A stretch of 64,000 nucleotides of DNA, from NCBI GenBank assembly GCA_903941105.1, contig CAJANL010000235.1, positions 1 through 64,000 of the forward strand, in the 5' to 3' direction. Under the pieces are notes generated by a model. The model worked only from the letters and a program-made list of their open reading frames with translations, made no database searches and was not told where the DNA came from. The stretch comes from an uncultured Rhodospirillaceae bacterium. Lineage in GTDB: Bacteria > Pseudomonadota > Alphaproteobacteria > Rhodospirillales > Magnetospirillaceae. Positions within the stretch are counted from its first letter, which is position 1. Every line of letters begins with the position of its first letter. The position numbers and the translations under genes were made by a program. This document shows, in pieces, positions 1 to 9,352 of this stretch.

Positions 1-143
1 CCGGCCTGAGCGTCACGTCGGCACCTCGATCACAACGCTCCGCAGCGGCTTGATCCGAGCGTTGGCCCGACGATTACCTCGCTGCCCCTGCTGTCAGCGC
101 CCAACATCGCATGTCGCCTACTTATGACACAGTAAGATTAGAG

Positions 144-310
144 GGGTGCGGAAAAACTCTTCCCGCCGCCCTTCATCTCGTCACCCCCGCGAAGGCGGGG
201 GTCCATGTTGGGGCAAGGACTGGCGTTTGCCCCCATATGCTGTGCTGCCGGACGCATGGATTCCCGCCTACGCGGGAATGACGAAAGGAAAGTTGAGTTT
301 TTCCGCACCC
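144..310. repeat. MITE-like palindromic intergenic element
   Basis: A 167-bp non-coding element is bounded by a perfect 16-bp inverted repeat, GGGTGCGGAAAAACTC at 144-159 and its complement at 295-310. Inside lie two short hairpins with 8-bp stems and 4-nt loops, at 183-202 (acccccgc/gcgggggt) and 260-279 (attcccgc/gcgggaat). The two hairpin regions (about 178-208 and 254-284) are themselves imperfect reverse complements, so the whole element folds as nested palindromes. The GGGAATGACG-type core resembles repetitive palindromes common between proteobacterial genes. No transposase is present. No target-site duplication is obvious. Confidence 0.7.
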
Positions 311-450
311 TGTTAGACACGGGGTTCCGACACGATCGTCCTGAAACTGCCGCGGGGCGAGGCGACGGTGCGAGGGCACTCCATTTCGCCGCTTCACAAG
401 AACTGAACCGTCTGGTTTAGTTCTGCCGGTTCGCCATCACAGGAAGCCGC

Positions 451-1059
451 ATGGTACAGACCGCCCGCAGCCCGCGTTCCGCCGCCAAGCGCGAGGCCAT
501 CCTCGATGCCGCCCAGGGGCTGTTCCTGGAGGCAGGCTATGCCGCCGCCGGTATGGACACCATGGCGGCGCGTGCCGGGGTATCCAAGGCCACCATCTAT
601 GCCCATTTCAAGGGCAAGGACGAGTTGTTCGCGGCGGTGATGCAGCGGCGCTGCGAGGCGTCGTACGCCTTCCAAGCGCCCGACGGCGGCCTCGATGCCC
701 GCAGCGCGCTGACCGTGATCGCCCAGCGCCTGACCGCCCTGATGATGTCGCCCGAGGCCCTGGCGCTCTATCGCGTGGTGGTGGCCGAGGCCTTCCGTGC
801 CCCCGACCTGGCGCGCGCCTTCTACGAGACCGGTCCGGCCCAGGGCAAGGCCAACATCGCCGCCGTGCTGAAGGCGTTGGAGCGGAAGGGTGAACTGGCG
901 GTTCCCGACCCGGCGCGGGCCACCGACCAGTTCATCGGCATGCTGCGGGCGGAATGCTATCACCGCATCCTGCTCGGCCTGCCCGCCGGACGCGATCTCA
1001 CCGCCACCATCGCCGACACGGTGGATACCATGCTCAAGACCTATGGGGCGCGCGAGTAG
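451..1059 (+). CDS. TetR/AcrR family transcriptional regulator
   Basis: A 202-aa one-component regulator. Residues of about 12-60 form the TetR helix-turn-helix, with the typical run from KREAILDAAQGLFLEAGY through GVSKATIYAHFKGKDELF. The rest is the alpha-helical ligand-binding and dimerisation half, of the AefR-like C-terminal type by appearance. It starts at ATG 451, 140 bp after the palindromic element, and lies 59 bp upstream of a TPR-protein gene on the same strand. The family usually represses neighbouring efflux or metabolic genes. No such target is evident here, so ligand and regulon are unknown. Confidence 0.9.
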   Translation: MVQTARSPRSAAKREAILDAAQGLFLEAGYAAAGMDTMAARAGVSKATIYAHFKGKDELFAAVMQRRCEASYAFQAPDGGLDARSALTVIAQRLTALMMSPEALALYRVVVAEAFRAPDLARAFYETGPAQGKANIAAVLKALERKGELAVPDPARATDQFIGMLRAECYHRILLGLPAGRDLTATIADTVDTMLKTYGARE

Positions 1060-1118
1060 GACCCGGCCCCGCGAAGACACATTGCCGCCGCCCGCCGGCT
1101 GGCTTATAGGGTAGGCTG

Positions 1119-2660
1119 ATGGCGACCACCGAAACCAGGGAGGAGCGGCTCGCCCGCCTCAAGCAGTCCCTCGTTCGGGACAAGCAGAAGGCGGACGCGC
1201 CCGAGGCAGCACCGGCGCCGGCGCAGGCGGAGACACCGCCCGTCGCCCCGGTCAGGCGGTCGCGCCTGCTCGACGCCATCGCCCGCCTGCTGGGCGCCCC
1301 GCCATCCGATGCCCCCCAGGGACCCGCCGTGGTTGCCACGCCGCAGGACCCGCCCATCTTCACCGTGCTGGTGACGGCACTGGCCGGCGACGCCGACGGC
1401 ACCGCCGCCGCCTACCTGTTCCATGCCCTGCAGGGGCGGGCGGGCCTGGCGGTCAAGCCGCTGCCGAAAGCCTTCTTGCTCGACAGCATGGAGGACCCGG
1501 CGCAGGTCGCCGCCATCATGCTCAACACCCGGCACGCCGTCGTCGAGGAGACCGCCGACCTGCTGGTGTGGGGCGACAAGGGCAAGGACGGCTACCGCCT
1601 GCGCCTCGCCACCGCCACCCAGGCCGGCGATGACACGCTGGGCTCGTTCGGCCCCACCACCCGGGTCGAGCTGCCGTTCGACTTCGCCGAGGCGCCGGGC
1701 AACCTGCTCTATGCCGCCATCCTGGCCGCCGCCGAACCCACCTCGGAGGCGCAACGGGCCGGCGTCAGGAAGCTGCTGCCCGCCGCTGCCACCGCCGTCG
1801 AGGCCCTGGCCGCCAAGCCGCCGGTGCAGATGTCCATGCCGCAGCAGCGTGCCGTGCAGCAGGTCTTCGGCCACATCGCCGCCGCCACCGCCCTGGTGGC
1901 GGCCCAGCCGGAGCAGGCCAAGGCGTGGTTCGGCAAGGCGGTGGAGTCCTACCGCTCGGCCCAGCGCCGCCTGCGGCCCACCGATGCCGGCTGGGAGGCC
2001 GGGTTGATCCACAAGCACCTCGCCGCCGTGCTCACCGTCCAGGCCGAGCGCACCAAGGAGGCGGCGCCGCTGTTGGAAGAGGCGGTCAAGGAATGGCGCT
2101 CGGCGGCGGAAACCCTGACCCGGGCCATGATGCCGCAGGAATGGGCCGGGGCGCAGGTGCGTCTGGGGGTGGCGCTCTATCGCCTCGACCTCATCACCGG
2201 CCAGACCGAGCTGCTGCGTGAGGCGTTGCAGGTGCTGCAGGGCACGCTGCAGGTCTACACCCGCACCGAGACCCCGGCCCGCTGGGCCGAGGTCATGCAC
2301 ACCGTCGCCCAGGTGCTGGAGGTCTATGGCGACCAGATGAAAAGCGCCGAGGTCCTGACCCGTGCCGCCGACACCTGCCGCTCGGTGTGCGAGGTGCGCA
2401 CCCGCGAGCGCACACCGCTCGCCTGGGCCGCCACCCAGAACACCCTGGGCAGCGCCCTGTTCCTGCTCGACCGCCACGGCGGCGGAGCGGCGCATCTGAT
2501 CGAGGCGGAACAGGTGCTGGCGGCGGCGCTGGGCATCTTCCAGAACCACGGCGCCAAGGGGCCCGCCAAGGTGGCCGCCCGCAACCTGGCCCATGTGCGC
2601 AAGCTGATGGAAGCCCGCCGCAACCGCCAGATCGTCGATCCCCACTGGATGGACGGCTGA
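1119..2660 (+). CDS. TPR-like repeat protein of unknown function
   Basis: A 513-aa, probably cytoplasmic protein with no signal peptide or membrane segment. Residues 1-35 are charged (EERLARLKQSLVRDKQKAD) and are followed by an Ala/Pro-rich linker. A globular part of about 80-230 has no family I recognise. From about residue 230 on there are helical repeats of TPR character, with lines such as EWAGAQVRLGVALYRLDL and LAWAATQNTLGSALFLLD spaced about 45-50 residues apart. Its stop lies 3 bp from the stop of the convergent nitroreductase gene. A scaffold or partner-binding role is the most that can be inferred. Confidence 0.75.
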   Translation: MATTETREERLARLKQSLVRDKQKADAPEAAPAPAQAETPPVAPVRRSRLLDAIARLLGAPPSDAPQGPAVVATPQDPPIFTVLVTALAGDADGTAAAYLFHALQGRAGLAVKPLPKAFLLDSMEDPAQVAAIMLNTRHAVVEETADLLVWGDKGKDGYRLRLATATQAGDDTLGSFGPTTRVELPFDFAEAPGNLLYAAILAAAEPTSEAQRAGVRKLLPAAATAVEALAAKPPVQMSMPQQRAVQQVFGHIAAATALVAAQPEQAKAWFGKAVESYRSAQRRLRPTDAGWEAGLIHKHLAAVLTVQAERTKEAAPLLEEAVKEWRSAAETLTRAMMPQEWAGAQVRLGVALYRLDLITGQTELLREALQVLQGTLQVYTRTETPARWAEVMHTVAQVLEVYGDQMKSAEVLTRAADTCRSVCEVRTRERTPLAWAATQNTLGSALFLLDRHGGGAAHLIEAEQVLAAALGIFQNHGAKGPAKVAARNLAHVRKLMEARRNRQIVDPHWMDG

Positions 2661-2663
2661 ACC

Positions 2664-3254
2664 TCACTCCACCGTGCAGGCCTCGGCGAACTCCAGACGC
2701 GGGTTGCGCGGGTAGAAGCCGGCGGGGTCGCCATAGCCGAGATTGATCAGGAAATTGGACCGCACCCGGCCGCCGGGAAAGAACGCCTCGTCCACCTTGG
2801 CATTGTCGAAACCGCTCATGGGGCCGCAGTCGAGGCCGACGGCGCGGCAGGCGATGATGAAATAGCCGCCCTGAAGGGTGCCGTTGCGGAACGCCGTGCT
2901 CTCGATCAGCGCCGGATTGCCGACGAACCAGGACCGCGCGTCGGCCTGGGGGAAGCTGCGCGGCAGGGTTTCGTAGAACTCCATGTCGTGGCCGATGATG
3001 GCGGTGACCGGCGCCGCCATGGTCTTGTCGACATTGCCCGGCGCCAGGGCCGGCTTGAGGCGCTGCTTGGCTTCGGCCGAGCGCACGAAGGCGATGCGCA
3101 TCGGCTGGCAGTTGGCGCTGGTCGGCCCCATGCGGGCGATATCCCAGGCCCGCTGCAGCACCTCGTCGCCCACCGGCCGATCCTGCCACTTGGTGGCGGT
3201 ATGGGCCGCAAGGAAAAGGGCGTCCAACGCCATCTGATCAACCACGCCGCTCAT
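2664..3254 (-). CDS. nitroreductase family protein, RutE-like (probable malonic semialdehyde reductase)
   Basis: A 196-aa FMN-dependent nitroreductase-fold enzyme, the same length as E. coli RutE. RutE reduces malonic semialdehyde with NAD(P)H in uracil breakdown. Features include the motif [17 protein letters not shown] near the N-terminus (FMN binding), a [21 protein letters not shown] stretch split here by helices, and a C-terminal GYGDP. The start at 3254 is preceded by GAGGAG seven bases upstream; the upstream in-frame extension lacks such a site. No other rut genes are nearby, so a more general quinone or aldehyde reductase role remains possible. Confidence 0.8.
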   Translation of the reverse strand: MSGVVDQMALDALFLAAHTATKWQDRPVGDEVLQRAWDIARMGPTSANCQPMRIAFVRSAEAKQRLKPALAPGNVDKTMAAPVTAIIGHDMEFYETLPRSFPQADARSWFVGNPALIESTAFRNGTLQGGYFIIACRAVGLDCGPMSGFDNAKVDEAFFPGGRVRSNFLINLGYGDPAGFYPRNPRLEFAEACTVE

Positions 3255-3348
3255 GGAATATCTCCTCGTGCCACTTGGATTCACCGCACGGTTGCGGCAA
3301 AACTGTATGATGAATGTAGGCGTGGCGCGGATGAGGGGATAGTCGTCC

Positions 3349-4353
3349 ATGTGGAAACACCTTGTTTCCGTGCTGGTGATGCTGGCGGGGCTGGTCGCCG
3401 GAAGCGCGGCGCGGGCGGCCGAATCGGCGGTGGTGCTGCTCTATCATCGCTTCGGCGATGAGCGCGCGCCCGCCTCCAACACCCGGCTCGACCAGTTGGA
3501 GGCCCATCTGGCGGAGTTGAAGAGCGGCGGGTACACCGTGCTGCCGCTGCCCGAGATCCTCGCCGCCTTCCGCGACGGCCGGCCGTTGCCCGACAAGGCG
3601 GTGGCCATCACCATCGACGACGCCGCCGCCTCGGTCTATAGCCGGGCGTGGCCGCGGCTGAAGCAGGCCGGCTTACCGGTCACCCTGTTCGTCACCACCG
3701 ACGAGGCCGACCGCGGCGGCGAGGCGATGAACTGGACGCAGATCCGCCAGTTGGCCGAGGCCGGCGTCACCATCGGCACCATGGGGGCGCAGCGGCTGCA
3801 CATGGCCAAGGCCGGGCGCGAGCAGGTGGTCGCCGATCTGGCCCGCGCCCGTGCCCGCTTCGAGAAGGAGCTTGGGCGTGCCCCCGACCTGCTGGCCTGG
3901 CCTTATGGCGAGGCCTCGGCCGAGGCCATGGCCGTCGCCGCCGATGCCGGCTTCGTGGCCGCCGTCGGCCAGCAGTCCGGCGTCGCCCATGCCAAGGCCG
4001 GCGCATTTTTCCTGCCGCGCTTCGCCATGAGCGAAACCTATGGCGAGATCGACCGCTTCCGGGTGGCGGTGCGCGCCCTGCCCATCCCAGCGGTGGACAT
4101 CACCCCCGCCGACCCCTTGCTGCGGACCAATCCGCCGCATTTCGGCTTCACCCTGGCGGAAGAGGTCGGCGGCATCGACGGCCTCGCCTGTTTCGCCTCG
4201 CACGAGGGCAAGGTGCGGGTGGAACGCCTGGGGCCGCGCATCGAGGTGCGCATGGCCCGCCCCATCCCCGCCGGCCGCGGCCGGCTCAACTGCACCATGC
4301 CGACCCTGGAAGGCCGCTGGCGCTGGTTCGGCTGGCAATTCGTGGCGCCGTAA
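3349..4353 (+). CDS. secreted polysaccharide deacetylase-family protein with a degenerate metal site
   Basis: A 334-aa exported protein with a signal peptide at residues 1-24 (cleavage near ARA-AE). It has the NodB/PgaB-type fold: [11 protein letters not shown] at the start, the catalytic Asp motif as [15 protein letters not shown] (normally TFDDG), and LAWPYGEAS matching the RxPYG motif. The zinc-binding H(S/T)xxH motif is replaced by [10 protein letters not shown]: both expected histidines are Met and Arg. The enzyme may therefore be inactive or may bind polysaccharide without deacetylating it. About 110 C-terminal residues form an extra domain. It is divergent from the nitroreductase gene, 94 bp between starts. 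Confidence 0.8.
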   Translation: MWKHLVSVLVMLAGLVAGSAARAAESAVVLLYHRFGDERAPASNTRLDQLEAHLAELKSGGYTVLPLPEILAAFRDGRPLPDKAVAITIDDAAASVYSRAWPRLKQAGLPVTLFVTTDEADRGGEAMNWTQIRQLAEAGVTIGTMGAQRLHMAKAGREQVVADLARARARFEKELGRAPDLLAWPYGEASAEAMAVAADAGFVAAVGQQSGVAHAKAGAFFLPRFAMSETYGEIDRFRVAVRALPIPAVDITPADPLLRTNPPHFGFTLAEEVGGIDGLACFASHEGKVRVERLGPRIEVRMARPIPAGRGRLNCTMPTLEGRWRWFGWQFVAP

Positions 4354-4425
4354 CGCTACCCGCCGCTGCCAATTCCGCGTTACTGTTTTGTGACGGCGTC
4401 ATGCCGACATGGGACAGGGGGGGCG

Positions 4426-6621
4426 ATGGGCGCGACAACGGGACGGCCGGCGAGGGGATCCATAGGGCCGGCGCTGGTGGCGGGCATGGTGACGGGCACC
4501 GTGGTGGTGATCCTGTCACTGTCCTTCGCGGTGCTGATCTTTTCCGGCAAGCTGGCCCCCTACATGGGAACCGCCATCGGCATGGTGCTGTTCACCGGCA
4601 CGGTGATCGGCCTGCTGGTGGCGTTGACCAGTTCGTACCCCGGCAGCATCGCCTTCCCGCAGGACAAGATCGCCCCCATCCTGGCCCTGATGGCCTCGCT
4701 GATCGTCGCCGAGGCACCGGCCACCGCCACCGCCGAAGCCATCTTCCCCACCGTGGTGGTGGCGCTGATCGTGGCTACCCTGCTGACCGGGGCGATGCTG
4801 TTCTGCCTGGGGCGCTACAAGCTGGGCGGGCTGATCCGCTTCGTGCCCTATCCGGTGATCGGCGGCTTCCTGGCCGGAACCGGCTGGCTGCTGGTCAAGG
4901 GCTCGCTGAAGGTCACCACCGGCCTGCCCGTCGCGCTCGACAGCATCGGCCTGCTGTTCGATCCGGCGGCGATGTTGAAATGGGTGCCTGCGCTGGCGTT
5001 CGGGCTGGTGCTGACGGTGGGGATGCGGCGCTGGCGCCACGTCGCCACCATGCCGGTCTTGCTGGCCACCGGCATCCTGCTGTTCCATGGCGTCAGGCTG
5101 GCGCTGGGCCAGTCGGCCGCCGACATCGAGGCCGGCGGCTTCGTGCTCGGCCACCTGCCGGCCGAGGTGGCGTGGCGGCCCACCGCCATCCTGGCGGTGT
5201 TCCAGGCCGACTGGGAGCTGGTGGCGGCACAGGGCGGCACCATCTCGACGGTGCTGCTGATCAGCGCCATCGGCGTGCTGCTGAACTCCAGCGCGCTGGA
5301 GGTGGCGGCCAACCAGGACATCGACCTCAATCGCGAGCTGAAGATGGCCGGCCTTGCCAATCTGGCCTCGGGCCTGGGCGGCGGCATCATCGGCTTCCAC
5401 ACCCTGTCCCTGTCCAGCCTGGTGCTGAAGATGGGGGTCAAGAGCCGCATCGTCGGCGTGACCTCGGCGCTGTGCTGCCTGGTGATGCTGGTGGTGGGCG
5501 CCGGCCCGTTGGCGCTGTTCCCCAAGGCCGTGCTGGGCGGGCTGCTGATGTTCCTCGGCCTGGGCTTCCTCATCGAATGGCTGTGGGACGGCCGCCACAA
5601 GATGACCCGCCCCGACTACGCCGTGCTGCTGATGATCGTCGCCATCGTCGGCACCTTCGGCTATCTGCACGGCGCCGCCGCCGGTATCGTCGCCTGCGTC
5701 GTGCTGTTCCTGGTCAACTACAGCCGGGTCGACGTCGCCAAGCACGAGCTGACCGGAATGGACGTCACCAGCAACGTCGACCGCTCGGCCGCCGAAGCGG
5801 AAATGCTGCACCGGCACGGCCGGCGCATCCTGGCGTTCAGCCTGCAGGGCTACATGTTCTTCGGCACCGCCAACAAGCTGCTGACCCGGGTGATCGGGCG
5901 CTGCGCCGCCGGCGAGGACGAGAGCGCCGACGCGCCGGCCTTCGTGGTGTTCGACTTCCGCCGCGTCACCGGCATCGATTCCTCGGCGGCCATGAGCTTC
6001 GCCAAGCTGCGCCAGTTCGCCGAGAAGCGCGGGCTGATGCTGGTGTTCGCCCACCTGCCCCCCGACGTCGCCCGCCTGATGGAGCAGGCCGGCTTCAAGC
6101 GCGGCAAGGGTCCGACCTACCGGGTGCTGGCCGACCTCGACCATGCCCTGGAGTGGTGCGAGAACGAATTGCTGGGCGACCTCGCCGATGACGACGACGA
6201 GCTTCCCCGCGACATTCTGGGTGACTGGGGCGGCGCCGCCGCGGCGGAGTATTTCGAGCGCCGCGAGGTCGCCGCCGGCGCCGTGCTGCTGCAGGAGGAC
6301 GACCCCTCGGACGAGCTCTATCTGCTGGACCGCGGCAAGGTGACGGTGCAGATCGCCGGCGACACCGGCAAGCCCATCCGCCTGCGCACCATGCAGGCCG
6401 GCACCATGGTGGGCGAGATGGCGCTGTATCTGGGCGTGAACCGCTCGGCCTCGGTGGTGACGGATCAGCCCTGCACCGTCTACCGCCTCAGCCGCGAGGC
6501 CCTGACCCGCATGGAGGCCACCGCTCCCGACCTCGCCGCCGCCTTCCACCGCCAGATGGCGCGGCGGCTGGCGGAGCGGCTGCGCAACACCGATCAGATG
6601 ATCAAGGCGCTGACGGAATAG
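4426..6621 (+). CDS. SulP-family anion transporter with STAS and cyclic-nucleotide-binding domains
   Basis: A 731-aa inner-membrane protein. Residues of about 15-430 form the SulP/SLC26 transmembrane core (VVILSLSFAVLIFSGK, then many hydrophobic helices, and GGIIGFHTLSLSSLVLKMG). A STAS domain follows (about 435-565; VVFDFRRVTGIDSSAAMSF). A C-terminal CAP_ED-like domain (about 600-725) contains LYLLDRGKVTVQIAG and GTMVGEMALYLGVNRSA, the latter like a phosphate-binding cassette. ATG 4426 is chosen because it follows a G-rich Shine-Dalgarno stretch; a GTG at 4390 is in frame. The substrate cannot be read; sulfate, bicarbonate or dicarboxylates are family options. Confidence 0.88.
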   Translation: MGATTGRPARGSIGPALVAGMVTGTVVVILSLSFAVLIFSGKLAPYMGTAIGMVLFTGTVIGLLVALTSSYPGSIAFPQDKIAPILALMASLIVAEAPATATAEAIFPTVVVALIVATLLTGAMLFCLGRYKLGGLIRFVPYPVIGGFLAGTGWLLVKGSLKVTTGLPVALDSIGLLFDPAAMLKWVPALAFGLVLTVGMRRWRHVATMPVLLATGILLFHGVRLALGQSAADIEAGGFVLGHLPAEVAWRPTAILAVFQADWELVAAQGGTISTVLLISAIGVLLNSSALEVAANQDIDLNRELKMAGLANLASGLGGGIIGFHTLSLSSLVLKMGVKSRIVGVTSALCCLVMLVVGAGPLALFPKAVLGGLLMFLGLGFLIEWLWDGRHKMTRPDYAVLLMIVAIVGTFGYLHGAAAGIVACVVLFLVNYSRVDVAKHELTGMDVTSNVDRSAAEAEMLHRHGRRILAFSLQGYMFFGTANKLLTRVIGRCAAGEDESADAPAFVVFDFRRVTGIDSSAAMSFAKLRQFAEKRGLMLVFAHLPPDVARLMEQAGFKRGKGPTYRVLADLDHALEWCENELLGDLADDDDELPRDILGDWGGAAAAEYFERREVAAGAVLLQEDDPSDELYLLDRGKVTVQIAGDTGKPIRLRTMQAGTMVGEMALYLGVNRSASVVTDQPCTVYRLSREALTRMEATAPDLAAAFHRQMARRLAERLRNTDQMIKALTE

Positions 6622-6664
6622 GCGGGAGATTTGATTTTCGCCCGGTGACGCCTATCCTTTGGTG

Positions 6665-9247
6665 ATGGCCGACCTGCATTGGCATTGCCTGGATATTGAG
6701 GAGGCCTGCCGCCGCCTCGACACCGACCCCGCCCTCGGGCTGGTCGCGCCCGAGGCCGCCCGCCGCCTTGCCCGCCACGGCCGTAACCGCCTGCCCGAGC
6801 CCGAATCACGTCCGGCCTGGAAGTGCATCCTCGACCAGTTCAAGAGCGTGCTGACCCTGGTGCTGCTGGCCGCCGGGCTGCTGGCGGGGCTGATCGGCGA
6901 CACCACCGACATGGTGGTGATCCTGGTGGTGGTCGCCTTCAACGCCATCCTCGGCTTCTGGCAGGAGCACCGCGCCGAACGGATCCTTGACGCGCTCAAG
7001 GGCATGCTGGCGCAGCAGGCGCGGGTGCGGCGCGATGGCGCCAGCCGGGATATCGCCGCCGAGGACCTGGTGCCCGGCGATCTGGTGCTGCTGGAAGCCG
7101 GCGACCGGGTTCCCGCCGACGGTCGGCTGGTGGCGGCACACCGTCTGGAGGTGGACGAGTCGAGCCTGACCGGCGAATCCCTGGCGGTGATCAAGGACGC
7201 CGCCGCCCTCGCCGACGCCAGCCTGGCGCTGGGCGACCGCGCCAACCTCCTCCACATGAACACGGTGATCACCCGTGGCCGCGGCGAGATGGTGGTCACC
7301 GCCACCGGCGCCGCCACCGAGATGGGCCGTATCGCCGACCTGCTGCGGAAGGCCGGCGACGTCGCCACGCCGTTGCAGAGCCGGCTCGACCAGTTGGGCC
7401 GCCGTCTCGCCGCCGCCGCCTGCGTCGTGGTGACGATCATCCTGGTGCAGGGGCTGCTGCGCGGCGAGCCCCTGGCCGAGATGGTGCTGACCGCGGTGGC
7501 GCTGGCGGTGGCGGCCATTCCCGAGGGGCTGCCGGCGGTGGTGACGGTGACGCTGGCCATCGGCATGTTCCGCATGGCGCGGCGCGGCGCCATCGTCAAG
7601 CGGCTGGCGGCGGTGGAGACCCTGGGCTCGACCACCGTCATCTGTTCCGACAAGACCGGCACCCTGACGCTCAACCGCATGACGGTCGAGGCCGGTTGGG
7701 CCGAGGGTGCCCGCTTTCGGGTCGAGGACGGCCTGCCGCCCGGACTGGCGCCGCTGCTGCGGCCGGCGGTGCTGTGCAACGATGCCAGGCTGGGCGCCGA
7801 CGGCGCCGTGGTCGGCGATGCCACCGAGGGCGCCCTGCTGGTCCTGGCCGACAAGGCCGGCACGCCGCCCGACGGCCCGCCGCGACTGGCCGAGCTGCCC
7901 TTCGAGTCCGCCCGCAAGGTGATGGCCACCCTGCACCGCGAGGCCGGCGGCCTGCTGCTGTGCGTCAAGGGTGCGCCCGACGTGGTGCTGGGCATGTGCG
8001 CCCTGTCCCCGGCCAGGCTCGCCGCCCTGCACGCCGAGATCGAGCACCTGGGCGGGCAGGCGCTGCGGGTGCTGGCGGTGGCGTCGCGCCGCCTGCCGGC
8101 CGACGCCGATCCCGACCCGGCCGCCCATCTCGACCGGCTGGAGCTGCACGCCCTGCTGGGCATGGCCGATCCGCCCCGGCCTTCGGCGGCGGCGGCGGTG
8201 GCGGCCTGCCGCTCGGCCGGCATCGCGGTCAAGATGATCACCGGCGACCATGCCGTCACCGCCGGCGCGGTGGCACACCGCCTCGGCCTCGCGGGCACTG
8301 TGCTCACCGGGGCGCAGCTCGATGCCATGGACGACGACCAACTGGCCCGCCGCGTCGACGAGGTGGCGGTGTTCGCCCGCGTTTCGCCCGAGCACAAGGT
8401 CCGCATTGTCGCCGCCTTGAAGCGCCGCGGCCATATCGCCGCCATGACCGGCGACGGGGTCAACGACGCCGCCGCCCTGCGCACCGCCGACATCGGCGTC
8501 GCCATGGGGCGCACCGGCTCCGATGTCACCCGCGAGGCCGCCGCCATGGTGCTGACCGACGATGACTTCGCCACGGTGGTGGGAGCGGTGCGCGAGGGCC
8601 GCACCATCTACGACAACATCCTGAAGTTCATCCGCTTCCAGCTCTCCACCAACATCGGCGCCCTGCTGGCGGTGTTCCTGGCGCCGCTGTTGGGCATGCC
8701 GGTACCGTTCCATCCCATCCAGATCCTGTGGGTCAACATCATCATGGACGGCCCGCCGGCCATGGCGCTGGCCTTCGATCCGCCCGCCAAGGGGGTGATG
8801 GACCGCCCGCCACGCCGCGCCGACGAGACCATCCTGTCGTGGCGGCGCTCGCTGCGGCTGTTGACCTACGGTGCCACCATGGCGGCCGGGACGCTCTACG
8901 CCTTCGCCCACGCCCTGCCCCATCTGCCGCTGGAGCAGGCCCGCACCCTGGCCTTCACCACCTTCGTGCTGTTCCAGTTCTTCAACCTGTTCAACGCCCG
9001 CGTCGGCCGCGAGTCGGCGTTCGGCCCCGGCGTGCTGGCCAACGGGAAATTGTGGCTGGCCCTGGCCGGCGTGCTGGCGCTGCAGGCGGTGGTGGTGCAT
9101 TGGGGACCGGCGCAGGCATTGTTCCACACCGCCGACCTCGCCCCGGAGCATTGGGGCATGGCGGCGGTGATCGCCGGTTCTGTGGTGGTGCTGGATGAGG
9201 CCAGAAAGGCGGTGGTCCGAAAAATGGCCTTCGGAGCTCCGGGATAA
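6665..9247 (+). CDS. P-type ATPase, SPCA/PMR1-like Ca2+/Mn2+ pump
   Basis: An 860-aa inner-membrane P2-type cation pump. It has an N-terminal cation-ATPase domain, the actuator motif SSLTGES, PEGLP in helix M4, the phosphorylation loop CSDKTGTLTLNRM, MITGDHAVTA and TGDGVNDAAAL in the P domain, and a C-terminal helical bundle. Helix M6 reads ILWVNIIMDGPPAMAL, which matches the N..MD pattern of secretory-pathway Ca/Mn ATPases rather than the N..TD of SERCA. That favours Ca2+ or Mn2+ export. The start could be TTG 6659, GTG 6662 or ATG 6665; ATG is preferred. It lies 43 bp downstream of the SulP gene. Confidence 0.9.
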   Translation: MADLHWHCLDIEEACRRLDTDPALGLVAPEAARRLARHGRNRLPEPESRPAWKCILDQFKSVLTLVLLAAGLLAGLIGDTTDMVVILVVVAFNAILGFWQEHRAERILDALKGMLAQQARVRRDGASRDIAAEDLVPGDLVLLEAGDRVPADGRLVAAHRLEVDESSLTGESLAVIKDAAALADASLALGDRANLLHMNTVITRGRGEMVVTATGAATEMGRIADLLRKAGDVATPLQSRLDQLGRRLAAAACVVVTIILVQGLLRGEPLAEMVLTAVALAVAAIPEGLPAVVTVTLAIGMFRMARRGAIVKRLAAVETLGSTTVICSDKTGTLTLNRMTVEAGWAEGARFRVEDGLPPGLAPLLRPAVLCNDARLGADGAVVGDATEGALLVLADKAGTPPDGPPRLAELPFESARKVMATLHREAGGLLLCVKGAPDVVLGMCALSPARLAALHAEIEHLGGQALRVLAVASRRLPADADPDPAAHLDRLELHALLGMADPPRPSAAAAVAACRSAGIAVKMITGDHAVTAGAVAHRLGLAGTVLTGAQLDAMDDDQLARRVDEVAVFARVSPEHKVRIVAALKRRGHIAAMTGDGVNDAAALRTADIGVAMGRTGSDVTREAAAMVLTDDDFATVVGAVREGRTIYDNILKFIRFQLSTNIGALLAVFLAPLLGMPVPFHPIQILWVNIIMDGPPAMALAFDPPAKGVMDRPPRRADETILSWRRSLRLLTYGATMAAGTLYAFAHALPHLPLEQARTLAFTTFVLFQFFNLFNARVGRESAFGPGVLANGKLWLALAGVLALQAVVVHWGPAQALFHTADLAPEHWGMAAVIAGSVVVLDEARKAVVRKMAFGAPG

Positions 9248-9352
9248 TCTCGCGCACCGGGGTTGACCGCACTGCCTGGGAAATGCTGTCTTAGGAGAAC
9301 ACCGTTGGGGCGAATCGGGCAATCGAACCCGATTGGACAAGGAGGAACGACC

